Source: Rhodospirillales bacterium (GTDB taxonomy: Bacteria; Pseudomonadota; Alphaproteobacteria; Rhodospirillales; Casp-alpha2). Taken from it: a stretch of DNA of 6,399 bases. Each line of letters opens with the position of its first letter. The stretch's first letter is position 1. The stretch is from assembly GCA_016187325.1 (NCBI GenBank), contig JACPJY010000144.1:1-6399 (forward strand), written 5' to 3'. The notes beneath the pieces were generated by a model. It saw only the letters and a list, made by a program, of their open reading frames with translations. It had not been told where the DNA came from and made no database searches. A program made the position numbers and the translations under genes. This document shows, piece by piece, positions 1 to 5,618 of this stretch.

Positions 1-845
1 ACCGCCATCGCCAGCGGGTTGCCGCCGAAGGTCGAGCCGTGGCTGCCGGCGGTCATGACTTCCGCGACGCGCTCCTTGGCCAGGCAGGCGCCGATCGGGA
101 AACCGCCGCCGAGGGCCTTGGCGGTCGCCAGCACGTCGGGCTCGATACCGGCCCACTCGTGGGCGAACAGCTTGCCGGTGCGGCCCATGCCGCATTGTAC
201 TTCGTCCAACATCAACAGCACCCCGAACTCGTCGGCGATCTTGCGCAGACCCCGCAGGTAATCGTGCGGCAGCGGCCGTATGCCGCCCTCGCCCTGTACC
301 GGCTCGACCAGGATGCCGGCGGTCTCGGGCCCGATGGCGGCGCGCATCTCGTTGAGGTTGCCGAACGCCACCTGGTCGAAGCCGTCCACCATCGGCTCGA
401 ACCCGGCCATGTGCTTCTTCTGGCGGCCGGCGGCGATGGTCGCCAGTGAGCGGCCGTGGAACGCGCCCTCGATCGTAATCACCCGGTAGCGCCCGGCGCG
501 CCCCTGGGCCGAGTGGTATTTGCGTGCCATCTTCAGCATCGCCTCCACGGCCTCGAGGCCCGAGTTGGCGAAGAATACGGAGTCGGCGAAGCTGGCGTCG
601 ACCAGCCGCTTCGCCAGCCGCTCCTGTTCCGGAATCTGGTAGAGGTTGGAGCAATGCCACAGCTTGCGGGCCTGTTCGGTCAGCGCCTTCACCAGATGCG
701 GGTGGCAATGGCCGAGCCCGGTGACCGCGATGCCGGCGCCGAAGTCGAGATACTTGCGGCCGTCGGCGGCAAACAGATACACCCCCTCGCCGCGCGTGAA
801 CGCGACGTCGGCCCGCGCGTAGGTGGGCATGGTGGGTGAGATCAT
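1..845 (-). CDS. argD: Acetylornithine aminotransferase (class III PLP aminotransferase), 3'-truncated by the window edge
   Basis: The gene product makes N-acetylornithine from N-acetylglutamate semialdehyde and glutamate in cytosolic arginine synthesis; many ArgD enzymes also act in lysine synthesis. The frame is open from ATG 845 to the left edge and gives 281 residues; family members are about 390-400, so roughly 110 C-terminal residues lie outside. Visible class III signatures are GLGHCHP (44-49 region), FFANSGLEAVEA (91-102), GAFHGRS (127-133) with the PLP-stacking aromatic, LDEVQCGMGRTG (213-224) with the cofactor-binding Asp214, and TAKALGGGFPIGA (241-253) with the Schiff-base Lys243. 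The start is set by an AGGAGAG site 8 bases upstream. The gene has its own promoter right behind the permease stop. ArgD rather than a GABA or ornithine aminotransferase is favoured by the compact N-terminus and the LDEVQCGMGRTG form, but related paralogues such as AstC cannot be fully excluded. Confidence 0.93.
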   Translation of the reverse strand, partial: MISPTMPTYARADVAFTRGEGVYLFAADGRKYLDFGAGIAVTGLGHCHPHLVKALTEQARKLWHCSNLYQIPEQERLAKRLVDASFADSVFFANSGLEAVEAMLKMARKYHSAQGRAGRYRVITIEGAFHGRSLATIAAGRQKKHMAGFEPMVDGFDQVAFGNLNEMRAAIGPETAGILVEPVQGEGGIRPLPHDYLRGLRKIADEFGVLLMLDEVQCGMGRTGKLFAHEWAGIEPDVLATAKALGGGFPIGACLAKERVAEVMTAGSHGSTFGGNPLAMA

Positions 846-853
846 CCGAATCG

Positions 854-860
854 CTCTCCT
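854..860 (-). promoter_or_regulatory. Shine-Dalgarno site of argD
   Basis: Read on the minus strand this is AGGAGAG, 8 bases before ATG 845. It is the strongest ribosome binding site in the window and decides this start over the in-frame Met6. Confidence 0.7.
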
Positions 861-885
861 GCGACGGCGGCGGACCTAAGCCTGA

Positions 886-899
886 TCCCCGGCCGGGGA
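886..899. repeat. Perfect 14-bp palindrome in the argD leader
   Basis: TCCCCGGCCGGGGA equals its own reverse complement. It lies about 10 bases downstream of the proposed argD -10 box, so it would cover roughly the first 5-16 transcribed bases. It could be an operator, a short leader stem, or chance in GC-rich DNA. No regulator family is recognised from the sequence. Confidence 0.4.
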
Positions 900-908
900 A
901 AGCGGGCA

Positions 909-937
909 AGTATCTTGATTGGGCCCCGCCCTGTCAA
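909..937 (-). promoter_or_regulatory. Sigma70-like promoter for argD
   Basis: On the minus strand a perfect -35 TTGACA (937-932) is followed by exactly 17 bases and the -10 GATACT (914-909), which matches TATAAT at four of six positions. It begins 8 bases after the permease stop codon and would start transcription near 902, giving a leader of about 58 bases. The site implies that argD does not depend on read-through from the permease gene. Confidence 0.6.
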
Positions 938-944
938 CGCGCCT

Positions 945-1715
945 TTACGCCTTCAGCTTGTAGCCCGACGCGAACATCCAGGTGGTGAGCGCCCACAGCG
1001 CCGCGTTGACGCCGGCCATCGTCGCGATGCCGGCGACGAGCGAGCCGTCGGCGTGGCCGGTGACGCCGTAACGCAGTCCGTCGATCATGTAGAAGAACGG
1101 ATTCAAATGCGCCGCGATCTGCGCCGCCTCGGGCAGCTGCAGGATCGAATAGAAGGTGCCTGACAGGAACGCCAGCGGCGTGACCACGAAGTTGGTCACC
1201 GCAGCGATGTGGTCGAACTTCTCCGACCAGATGCCGCCGGCGATGCCGAGCAGCGACAGCATCAGCGACGCCATGAAGGCGTGGTAGACGATGAACCCGA
1301 GGGCGTGAACCTGCATCGGCACGAACGGCAGCATCGCCGCGGCGACGACGCCGCCAACCATGACGCCGCGGGTGACACCGCCCATGGCGATGGCGAAAGT
1401 CAACTCGTGCGCCGTGAACGGCGGCATCAGGGTGTCGACGATGTTGCCCTGGACCTTGGCGATGACGATCGACGACGACGTGTTGGCGAACGCGTTCTGG
1501 GCGATCGCCATGACGACAAGCCCGGGCGTCAGGAACTCCAGGAACGGCAGGTCGCCGACGATGCGCGTGCCGCCGCCCAAAGCGAGCGCGAACACCGCCA
1601 GGAACAACAGCGTCGTCACCACCGGCGCGACGAGGGTCTGGGTGTAGACCTTGATGAAGCGCCGCACTTCGCGCAGATAAAGAGTCCACAGGCCGATCCA
1701 GTTGACCCGGCCCAT
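945..1715 (-). CDS. ABC-2 type transporter permease (YadH/NodJ-like)
   Basis: This is the membrane subunit of an ATP-driven exporter in the inner membrane; the substrate cannot be read from sequence. From ATG 1715 it has 256 residues, the usual length for YadH-type permeases, and its start aligns with the E. coli YadH N-terminus as I recall it (Trp at position 6, then a basic amphipathic stretch REVRRF). About six hydrophobic segments are visible, near residues 28-48, 62-76, 107-131, 137-161, 171-193 and 225-251. The family-typical motifs are VTPLAFLSGTFYS (178-190) and NPFFYMIDGLRYG (205-217). An in-frame ATG at 1742 would add nine residues; it has no ribosome binding site and sits almost on the start point predicted from a -10 box at 1751-1756. 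No ATP-binding subunit gene is in the window, so the partner is elsewhere, most likely upstream or unlinked. Confidence 0.88.
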   Translation of the reverse strand: MGRVNWIGLWTLYLREVRRFIKVYTQTLVAPVVTTLLFLAVFALALGGGTRIVGDLPFLEFLTPGLVVMAIAQNAFANTSSSIVIAKVQGNIVDTLMPPFTAHELTFAIAMGGVTRGVMVGGVVAAAMLPFVPMQVHALGFIVYHAFMASLMLSLLGIAGGIWSEKFDHIAAVTNFVVTPLAFLSGTFYSILQLPEAAQIAAHLNPFFYMIDGLRYGVTGHADGSLVAGIATMAGVNAALWALTTWMFASGYKLKA

Positions 1716-1725
1716 GGTAGGCGCC

Positions 1726-1737
1726 CGGAAGCTTCCG
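1726..1737. repeat. Perfect 12-bp palindrome before the permease start
   Basis: CGGAAGCTTCCG is a perfect inverted repeat between the two candidate permease start codons (1742 and 1715). If translation begins at 1715 it lies in the leader and could be an operator or stem; if at 1742 it simply encodes part of the first residues. Confidence 0.3.
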
Positions 1738-1750
1738 TCCATGGGTCGGA

Positions 1751-1756
1751 GTTATA
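1751..1756 (-). promoter_or_regulatory. Possible -10 box for the permease gene
   Basis: The minus strand reads TATAAC, five of six matches to TATAAT, in an otherwise very GC-rich 66-93 base divergent spacer. The -35 region 17 bases upstream reads TGGCGC and is poor. If used, it would give a leader of about 29 bases to ATG 1715. Confidence 0.25.
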
Positions 1757-1808
1757 CGCCGCGCATCGGTGGCGCGCCAGCCCGGCCCGTGCGACACTCA
1801 CCGCCGCC

Positions 1809-2417
1809 ATGACAACGAAGCGGAAAAGGCGCGGACCCCGAAAGGCAACGCCCAAGCACCTGGAGAACGCGGCGCTCCACTACCTCGGCCGGTTCGCCAG
1901 CTCGGCCGCCAACCTGAAGCGGGTGCTGATGCGCAAGGTACAGCGCTCGGCCCGTTTCCACGGCACCGACATCGACGAAGGCCGGGCGACGGTCGAGCGG
2001 TTGGTGGCGCGATTCGCGCGCGCCGGACTCATCGACGACGAAGCATACGCGGCGGCGCGAGCCGCGAGCCTGCACCGCCGCGGCGCCGCGCCGAAGTTGA
2101 TCACCGCGCGCTTGCGCGAGAAGGGCGTTGCCGCGGCGACGATCGAGCGCGCACTCGAAACGCTCGGCGAAAGCTCGGGCGACGTCGAGCTCGCCGCCGC
2201 CGTCAACCTCGCCCGCCGCCGTCGGCTCGGCCCGTATCGCCCGGAGACCCACGCGAAGGGACGCGCCAAGGCCGACCGCTCGAACCGCAAGCGCACTGCG
2301 AGCGAGCGCGAGAAGGCGCTGGCGGCGCTGGCCAGGGCCGGATTCTCTTACGACGTGGCGCGCCGCGTCATCGACGCCGACGGCATCGACGAGCTGGAGC
2401 AAGCGGCCGGCCTGTAG
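1809..2417 (+). CDS. recX: Regulatory protein RecX
   Basis: RecX binds RecA filaments in the cytosol and limits their growth, restraining recombination and SOS induction. The product has 202 residues, long for the family (often about 150-170) because of a basic N-terminal tail (KRKRRGPRK, residues 4-12) and an Arg/Lys-rich linker (about 136-163). The core family signature is clear: GLIDDEAYAAA (73-83), then RRGAAPKLITARLREKGV (90-107). The C-terminal three-helix repeat is ALAALARAGFSYDVARRVID (170-189). The frame is open far upstream through the antisense of the permease, but ATG 1809 is the natural start because the product then begins just before the conserved region; no Shine-Dalgarno sequence precedes it. 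It diverges from the permease gene. recA is not in the window, so recX stands apart from it here. Confidence 0.9.
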   Translation: MTTKRKRRGPRKATPKHLENAALHYLGRFASSAANLKRVLMRKVQRSARFHGTDIDEGRATVERLVARFARAGLIDDEAYAAARAASLHRRGAAPKLITARLREKGVAAATIERALETLGESSGDVELAAAVNLARRRRLGPYRPETHAKGRAKADRSNRKRTASEREKALAALARAGFSYDVARRVIDADGIDELEQAAGL

Positions 2418-2443
2418 CAGTCGTCGCCGCGTCGTGTAAGTAG

Positions 2444-2471
2444 TTGATTCGGACGAAAATCCGGCTAATGT
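2444..2471 (+). promoter_or_regulatory. Weak candidate promoter for the arsC-hydratase pair
   Basis: TTGATT (2444-2449) and TAATGT (2466-2471) are separated by 16 bases and each match the sigma70 consensus at four of six positions, in the only AT-richer stretch of the recX-arsC gap. The leader to ATG 2541 would be about 63 bases. Confidence 0.3.
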
Positions 2472-2485
2472 CAGCTTTCTGTCAG
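2468..2485 (+). promoter_or_regulatory. Pho-box-like direct repeat
   Basis: Two TGTCA units (2469-2473 and 2480-2484) lie exactly 11 bases apart, the spacing of half-sites for PhoB and other OmpR-type regulators. Against the 18-base Pho box consensus I count about 13 matches. No good -10 element follows at the usual distance, and the repeat overlaps the candidate -10, so activation by PhoB is uncertain and chance is possible. Confidence 0.25.
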
Positions 2486-2497
2486 GGACGGCAAGGG

Positions 2498-2511
2498 CGG
2501 GCGTGTGCCCG
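2498..2511 (+). other. Short hairpin in the arsC leader
   Basis: CGGGC, a four-base loop GTGT, and GCCCG form a five-base-pair stem about 20 bases ahead of the arsC ribosome binding site. No T-tract follows, so it is not an obvious terminator. Confidence 0.25.
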
Positions 2512-2530
2512 TGCTGGCGCCGAGGGACCG

Positions 2531-2537
2531 AGGGGGA
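2531..2537 (+). promoter_or_regulatory. Shine-Dalgarno site of the ArsC-type gene
   Basis: AGGGGGA ends three bases before ATG 2541. The spacing is short, but the purine run is the only candidate and supports this ATG, which also matches the family N-terminus. Confidence 0.5.
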
Positions 2538-2540
2538 ACT

Positions 2541-2882
2541 ATGACCGTCACCATCTATCACAATCCGCGCTGCGGTACGTCGCGCCAGACCTTGAAGCTC
2601 CTGGAAGAGCTCGGGCTAAAGCCGAACGTGGTCGAGTACCTGGCCGCGCCGCCGAGCGTGGGCGAGCTCAAGCGCATCCTGAAGATGCTGAAGATGACGC
2701 CGCGCCAGTTGCTGCGCAAGAAGGAGGCGGTCGAGGCGGGCCTCGACGATCCGAAGCTGACCGACGAGGTGCTGATCAAGAAGATGGTCGCGAACCCGAT
2801 CGTCATTGAGCGGCCGATCGTCGTCAATGGCGCCAAGGCGACGCTCGGACGGCCGCCCGAAAGCGTGTTCACGATCCTCTAG
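2541..2882 (+). CDS. arsC: ArsC-family (thioredoxin-fold) arsenate reductase
   Basis: Family members reduce arsenate to arsenite in the cytosol with glutathione and glutaredoxin. The product is 113 residues, a little shorter than the plasmid R773 ArsC (141) and close to the chromosomal YfgD type. The N-terminal motif HNPRCGTSRQTL (7-18) carries the catalytic Cys11 in the P-loop-like turn. The three arginines known to bind arsenic oxyanion in R773 ArsC (Arg60, 94, 107) have counterparts at Arg59 (QLLRKKE), Arg91 (ERPIVV) and Arg104 (GRPPE). The family is thus well supported and the active site looks complete. No arsR, arsB, acr3 or other arsenic gene is nearby, so a role other than arsenic resistance is possible. 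It is followed after 18 bases by the hydratase gene in the same frame, probably in one transcript. Confidence 0.88.
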   Translation: MTVTIYHNPRCGTSRQTLKLLEELGLKPNVVEYLAAPPSVGELKRILKMLKMTPRQLLRKKEAVEAGLDDPKLTDEVLIKKMVANPIVIERPIVVNGAKATLGRPPESVFTIL

Positions 2883-2900
2883 ACGCGAGAGAGTTCACAC

Positions 2901-3689
2901 GTGCCACTGCTGCCAATCACCATCCACACGTTGGCGGCCGCTTTTTATGAAGCCGAAGTGACGCGGATGCCGGTGCCGCCGATATCCGCCGCTCATCCCG
3001 ACATCACCTTGCGCGATGCCTATTTGATCCAGGAGGCGCTGGTGCTGATCATGATGGGTGAAGGCTGGACGACGACCGGCATCAAGGTCGGCGCCACCAA
3101 GAAACCGGTGCAGGAGAAGTTCGGCACCGGCGGTCCGGTGTGCAGCGTCATGTTCCGCGAGCGCCAGACCAAGAACGGCGGCAAGGTCGCGACGGCCAAG
3201 CTGATCCAGCCGAAGATCGAGCCCGAGATCGCGTTCCGCATGGGCCGCCAGCTTTCCGGCCCCGGCATCACCCGCGCCGACGCGCTGGCCGCGGTCGGCG
3301 GCGTCATGGGCGCGTTCGAGATCGTCGACTGCCACACCGAGGACTGGAAGATCGGCGCCGCCGAGTTGATTGCCGACAATTGCGTCAACGCCGGCTACGT
3401 GCTGGGGCCGGAGCGGCGGCTCGACGCCGGCCTCGATCTCGCCAAGGTGACGGTCAAATTCTCCAGGAACGGCGGCGCGCCCAACCTCGGCAGCGGCGCC
3501 GCGGCGCTCGGCGATCCGGTGGCGGTGCTGGTGTGGCTGGCCAACTGGCTCGCCGAGCACGACCGGCAACTGGAGAAGGACTGGGTAGTGCTGTCGGGCG
3601 GCATCGCCGACGCCTTCGCTGCCGCCCCCGGCGACCGTTTCATCGCCGACTATTCCGACCTCGGCAAGGTGGCGGTTTCCTTCGCCTGA
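2901..3689 (+). CDS. 2-keto-4-pentenoate hydratase / FAH-superfamily enzyme (MhpD-like)
   Basis: Relatives hydrate 2-keto-4-pentenoates, or decarboxylate 4-oxalocrotonate, in meta-cleavage pathways for aromatic compounds; which reaction applies here is not decidable from sequence. The product has 262 residues, the normal length. Family features include GIKVGAT (60-66) with the conserved Lys62, the metal-ligand pair IEPEIAF (106-112) with Glu107 and Glu109, the third acidic ligand Glu140 in GAFEIVD, IADN (157-160), GSGAAALGDPVAVLVWLAN (197-215), and the C-terminal LSGGIADAF...PGDRF block. The start is GTG 2901, the only start codon between the preceding in-frame arsC stop and residue Met23; a purine run GCGAGAGAG (2885-2893) lies 7 bases upstream. 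No ring-cleavage dioxygenase or aldolase gene is in view, so it appears separated from a classical catabolic operon. Confidence 0.87.
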   Translation: MPLLPITIHTLAAAFYEAEVTRMPVPPISAAHPDITLRDAYLIQEALVLIMMGEGWTTTGIKVGATKKPVQEKFGTGGPVCSVMFRERQTKNGGKVATAKLIQPKIEPEIAFRMGRQLSGPGITRADALAAVGGVMGAFEIVDCHTEDWKIGAAELIADNCVNAGYVLGPERRLDAGLDLAKVTVKFSRNGGAPNLGSGAAALGDPVAVLVWLANWLAEHDRQLEKDWVVLSGGIADAFAAAPGDRFIADYSDLGKVAVSFA

Positions 3690-3704
3690 GGCGGCTTCCA
3701 GCGG

Positions 3705-3730
3705 CCCGGCGCGTTGCCTCCAACGCCGGG
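3705..3730 (+). terminator. Terminator-like hairpin after the hydratase gene
   Basis: Fifteen bases after the stop codon, GCGTTG (3711-3716) pairs with CAACGC (3721-3726) around a CCTC loop. The outer CCC (3705-3707) and GGG (3728-3730) extend the stem across small bulges. The following bases GTTGCATCTG contain no T-run, so it is not a classical intrinsic terminator. It may stabilise the transcript end or assist Rho-dependent termination. Confidence 0.4.
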
Positions 3731-3752
3731 GTTGCATCTGCCCAGGTTAAAA

Positions 3753-3781
3753 TTCACTATCCCCGAATAATCTCGTATGAT
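3753..3781 (+). promoter_or_regulatory. Sigma70-like promoter for the TPR-glycosyltransferase gene
   Basis: TTCACT (3753-3758), a 17-base spacer and TATGAT (3776-3781, five of six matches to TATAAT) lie in a local AT-rich patch. Transcription would start near 3788, giving a leader of about 73 bases to ATG 3861. The in-frame ATG at 3777 lies inside the -10 box, so it could not serve as a start on this transcript. Confidence 0.55.
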
Positions 3782-3799
3782 GCGAACAAACTGGGAGAT

Positions 3800-3822
3800 C
3801 CGGGCTCGGGAAGGGAGCCCGG
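3800..3822 (+). other. Strong leader hairpin with a purine loop
   Basis: CCGGGCTC (3800-3807) and GAGCCCGG (3815-3822) pair perfectly over eight base pairs around the loop GGGAAGG. It lies about 12 bases into the predicted leader, with no T-tract after it. Separately, GTCCC (3830-3834) could pair with GGGAC (3853-3857), which overlaps the ribosome binding site of the gene. A role in translational control is inference only. Confidence 0.45.
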
Positions 3823-3850
3823 CGACAACGTCCCGGACGCTCCAGCCCGT

Positions 3851-3856
3851 GGGGGA
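3851..3856 (+). promoter_or_regulatory. Shine-Dalgarno site of the TPR-glycosyltransferase gene
   Basis: GGGGGA sits 4 bases before ATG 3861, close to the arrangement at the ArsC-type gene. It supports this start over the in-frame ATG 84 bases upstream. Confidence 0.5.
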
Positions 3857-3860
3857 CCCG

Positions 3861-5576
3861 ATGGCCGCCGACAAGGCTAGTGTCGCCGAACAGAGGAAGC
3901 CGAAGAAACCGGCGCCTCGCAAGGCCGCTCGCGCCAAGCTGAACCCAGTGAAGACCGCGGCCAAGCCCATCGCCAAGCCCGTTGTCAAGGCCGCGCCGCG
4001 GCCAGCCGCCAAGGCAGCACCGAGACCGGCGGCCCGCCCCGTCACAAAACCCGCGCCAGCGCCGAGACCGGCCGCCAAGGTTGCGCCGGAACTGGCCAAG
4101 AGGCCGGCGCCGCGGCCGCAGCCCGGAGGCGGCGCCAAGCTGCGGCCGGTGAAGGCATCGCCGCAACAGGTCAAGCTGTGGAATTCGCTCAAGCCCGAAC
4201 AAAAGATGGCGCTGCGCGAGCGCGAGGCGGTGCGGTTGTTCGCGCAAGGCCTGGAGCGCCACCGTGCCGGCGACCTCGACGCGGCGGCGCGCCTTTACGG
4301 ACAGGCGCTGCTGCTCGACGCCAGGCTGCCCGATGTCTACAACAACTTCGGCGTGGTGCTGCGCCGGCTCGGCAAGGGCGAAGCGGCGGTGGCGTGTTAT
4401 CGCCGCTCGCTGGTGCTGAAGCCCGACAACGCCGGCGCCTATACCAACCTCGGCAACGTGCTGCGCGAGCTCGGCCGCCTCGAGGTCGCCGCCGCCAGCC
4501 ACCGCCGCGCCGTCGCGCTCGCCCCCGACTCGGCCGACGCCCACTACAACTTGGGCTTGGCGCTGCGCGACCTTGGCGATTCCGATGCGGCGCTGGAGGA
4601 ATTCGCGAAGGCCCTCGAATTCGATCCCGGTCACGCCGACTGTCGGTGGGACCGCGCGCTGACGCTGCTGCAGAAGGGCGACTTCAAGGAAGGATTCAAG
4701 GAATACGAATGGCGCTGGAAGCTGAAGCGCGCCGAGCCGCGCAACTTCAAGCAACCGTTGTGGGACGGCGGCGCGCTCAAGGGCAAGACCATCCTGATCC
4801 ACGCCGAGCTGGGATTCGGCGACATGATCCACTTCGCCCGCTACATCCCGATGGTGAAGGCGAAGGGCGGCAACGTGGTGGTCGAGGTGGCGCAGCCGCT
4901 GGCTAGGCTGTTCTCCACCGTCCCCGGCGTCGGCCAGGTGGTCAACCAGGGCGCCCAGCTGCCGAGGTTCGACGTCTATGCGCCGATGATGTCGCTGGCC
5001 CGCATATTGGGAACCACGCTCGAAACGATTCCCGCCAACGTGCCCTACCTGAAGGCGCCCGAGGCGCACGCGCCGCAGCTGCCGGCGACCATGAGCCGGG
5101 CGCGCAAGGTCGGCATCGTATGGGCCGGCCGGGCGGCGCATCAGAACGACGCCCGCCGCTCGGTCACGTTCACCAACTTCGTCGAGTTGTTGGGCCTGCC
5201 GCAGACCACCGTCTACAGCCTGCAGCAGGGGCCGGCCGCAGACCAAATCGCCGCCAGCGGCTGCCAGGCGTTCGTCCTCGACATCGGCCGGCGCATGCGC
5301 GATTTTGCCGACACCGCCGCCGTCATCGAACAGCTCGATCTGGTGATCTCCGTCGACACCGCGGTCGCCCATCTCGCCGGCGCGCTCGGTAAGCCGGTGT
5401 GGGTGATGCTGCCCTATCCCGGCGACTGGCGGTGGATGCTCGGCCGCGACGACAGCCCGTGGTATCCGACGATGCGGCTGTTCCGCCAGCAACGTCCCGG
5501 CGTCTGGGACCCGGCATTCGAGCGCGCGCGCAAGGCGCTGCACGACGACATCCTCGGCCGTGAGCCGAAGACGTAG
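3861..5576 (+). CDS. TPR-repeat protein with C-terminal GT9-like glycosyltransferase domain and a basic Pro/Lys/Ala tail
   Basis: The 571-residue product has three parts. Residues 12-97 form a low-complexity basic tail rich in Lys, Pro and Ala with recurring APRPAAK units. Residues 123-292 hold five tandem TPR repeats in exact 34-residue register (123, 157, 191, 225, 259), for example YNNFGVVLRRLGKGEAAVACY. Residues about 305-570 resemble GT-B glycosyltransferases of family 9: HAELGFGDMIHFARYIP (314-330), KVGIVWAGRAAHQND (416-430), and the donor-site-like block ISVDTAVAHLAGALGKPVWVML (496-517) followed by DWRW and SPWYPTMRLFRQ. This architecture is common in bacteria and is thought to glycosylate protein or envelope glycan; the acceptor and sugar are unknown. 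No signal peptide or membrane segment is seen, so it is probably cytosolic. It has its own promoter and converges on the lipid A deacylase gene. Confidence 0.88.
   Translation: MAADKASVAEQRKPKKPAPRKAARAKLNPVKTAAKPIAKPVVKAAPRPAAKAAPRPAARPVTKPAPAPRPAAKVAPELAKRPAPRPQPGGGAKLRPVKASPQQVKLWNSLKPEQKMALREREAVRLFAQGLERHRAGDLDAAARLYGQALLLDARLPDVYNNFGVVLRRLGKGEAAVACYRRSLVLKPDNAGAYTNLGNVLRELGRLEVAAASHRRAVALAPDSADAHYNLGLALRDLGDSDAALEEFAKALEFDPGHADCRWDRALTLLQKGDFKEGFKEYEWRWKLKRAEPRNFKQPLWDGGALKGKTILIHAELGFGDMIHFARYIPMVKAKGGNVVVEVAQPLARLFSTVPGVGQVVNQGAQLPRFDVYAPMMSLARILGTTLETIPANVPYLKAPEAHAPQLPATMSRARKVGIVWAGRAAHQNDARRSVTFTNFVELLGLPQTTVYSLQQGPAADQIAASGCQAFVLDIGRRMRDFADTAAVIEQLDLVISVDTAVAHLAGALGKPVWVMLPYPGDWRWMLGRDDSPWYPTMRLFRQQRPGVWDPAFERARKALHDDILGREPKT
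3897..4136 (+). repeat. Low-complexity Pro/Lys/Ala coding repeat
   Basis: This part of the glycosyltransferase gene encodes a histone H1/AlgP-like basic tail. At DNA level GCCGCCAAGG recurs at 4005 and 4071 (66 bases, 22 codons apart) and CGAGACCGGC at 4021 and 4063. Such partial duplications suggest growth by slippage or local duplication, and length may vary between strains. Confidence 0.6.
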
Positions 5577-5587
5577 GCCGAAAGGCC
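5576..5587. other. Small stem with GAAA tetraloop at the convergent gene ends
   Basis: GGCC-GAAA-GGCC folds into a four-base-pair stem with a GNRA-type loop, starting at the last base of the glycosyltransferase stop codon. It is the only structure I see in the 42-base gap between the two convergent genes, and no T-tract follows on either strand. It is too weak to call a terminator. Confidence 0.25.
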
Positions 5588-5618
5588 AGCACGCGGGCGG
5601 CCGTCTCCCGAAACTTCC

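Noticed and set aside
39..839. Plus-strand open frames over the argD region
   Set aside because: They lie opposite a clearly recognisable argD with all PLP-aminotransferase motifs, and their translations show no domain.
1209..1808. 200-codon upstream extension of the recX frame
   Set aside because: It runs antisense through the permease gene, is very rich in Arg, Asp and His, and matches nothing in RecX. The real gene starts at 1809.
2446..2450. GANTC (CcrM methylation) sites near promoters, e.g. GATTC here and at 848-852 on the minus strand
   Set aside because: The same five-base motif recurs inside coding regions (for example near 2010 and 2341), so these placements do not stand out.
2450..2463. 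CGGA...TCCG hairpin after recX as a terminator
   Set aside because: The stem is only four base pairs with a six-base loop and no T-run, so it is too weak to call.
3797..3825. The leader hairpin as a transcription terminator
   Set aside because: No T-tract follows the stem, and it lies downstream of a good promoter.
3777..3860. 28-residue N-terminal extension of the glycosyltransferase starting at ATG 3777
   Set aside because: That ATG overlaps the predicted -10 box, has no ribosome binding site, and the extension would run through the leader hairpin. ATG 3861 has GGGGGA just upstream.
3747..5543. A 598-residue open frame antisense to the TPR-glycosyltransferase gene
   Set aside because: Its composition is Arg/Gly/His/Gln/Leu-rich with no recognisable domain, while the opposite strand has five in-register TPRs and GT9 motifs. 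Long antisense frames are expected in high-GC genes because stop codons are rare.
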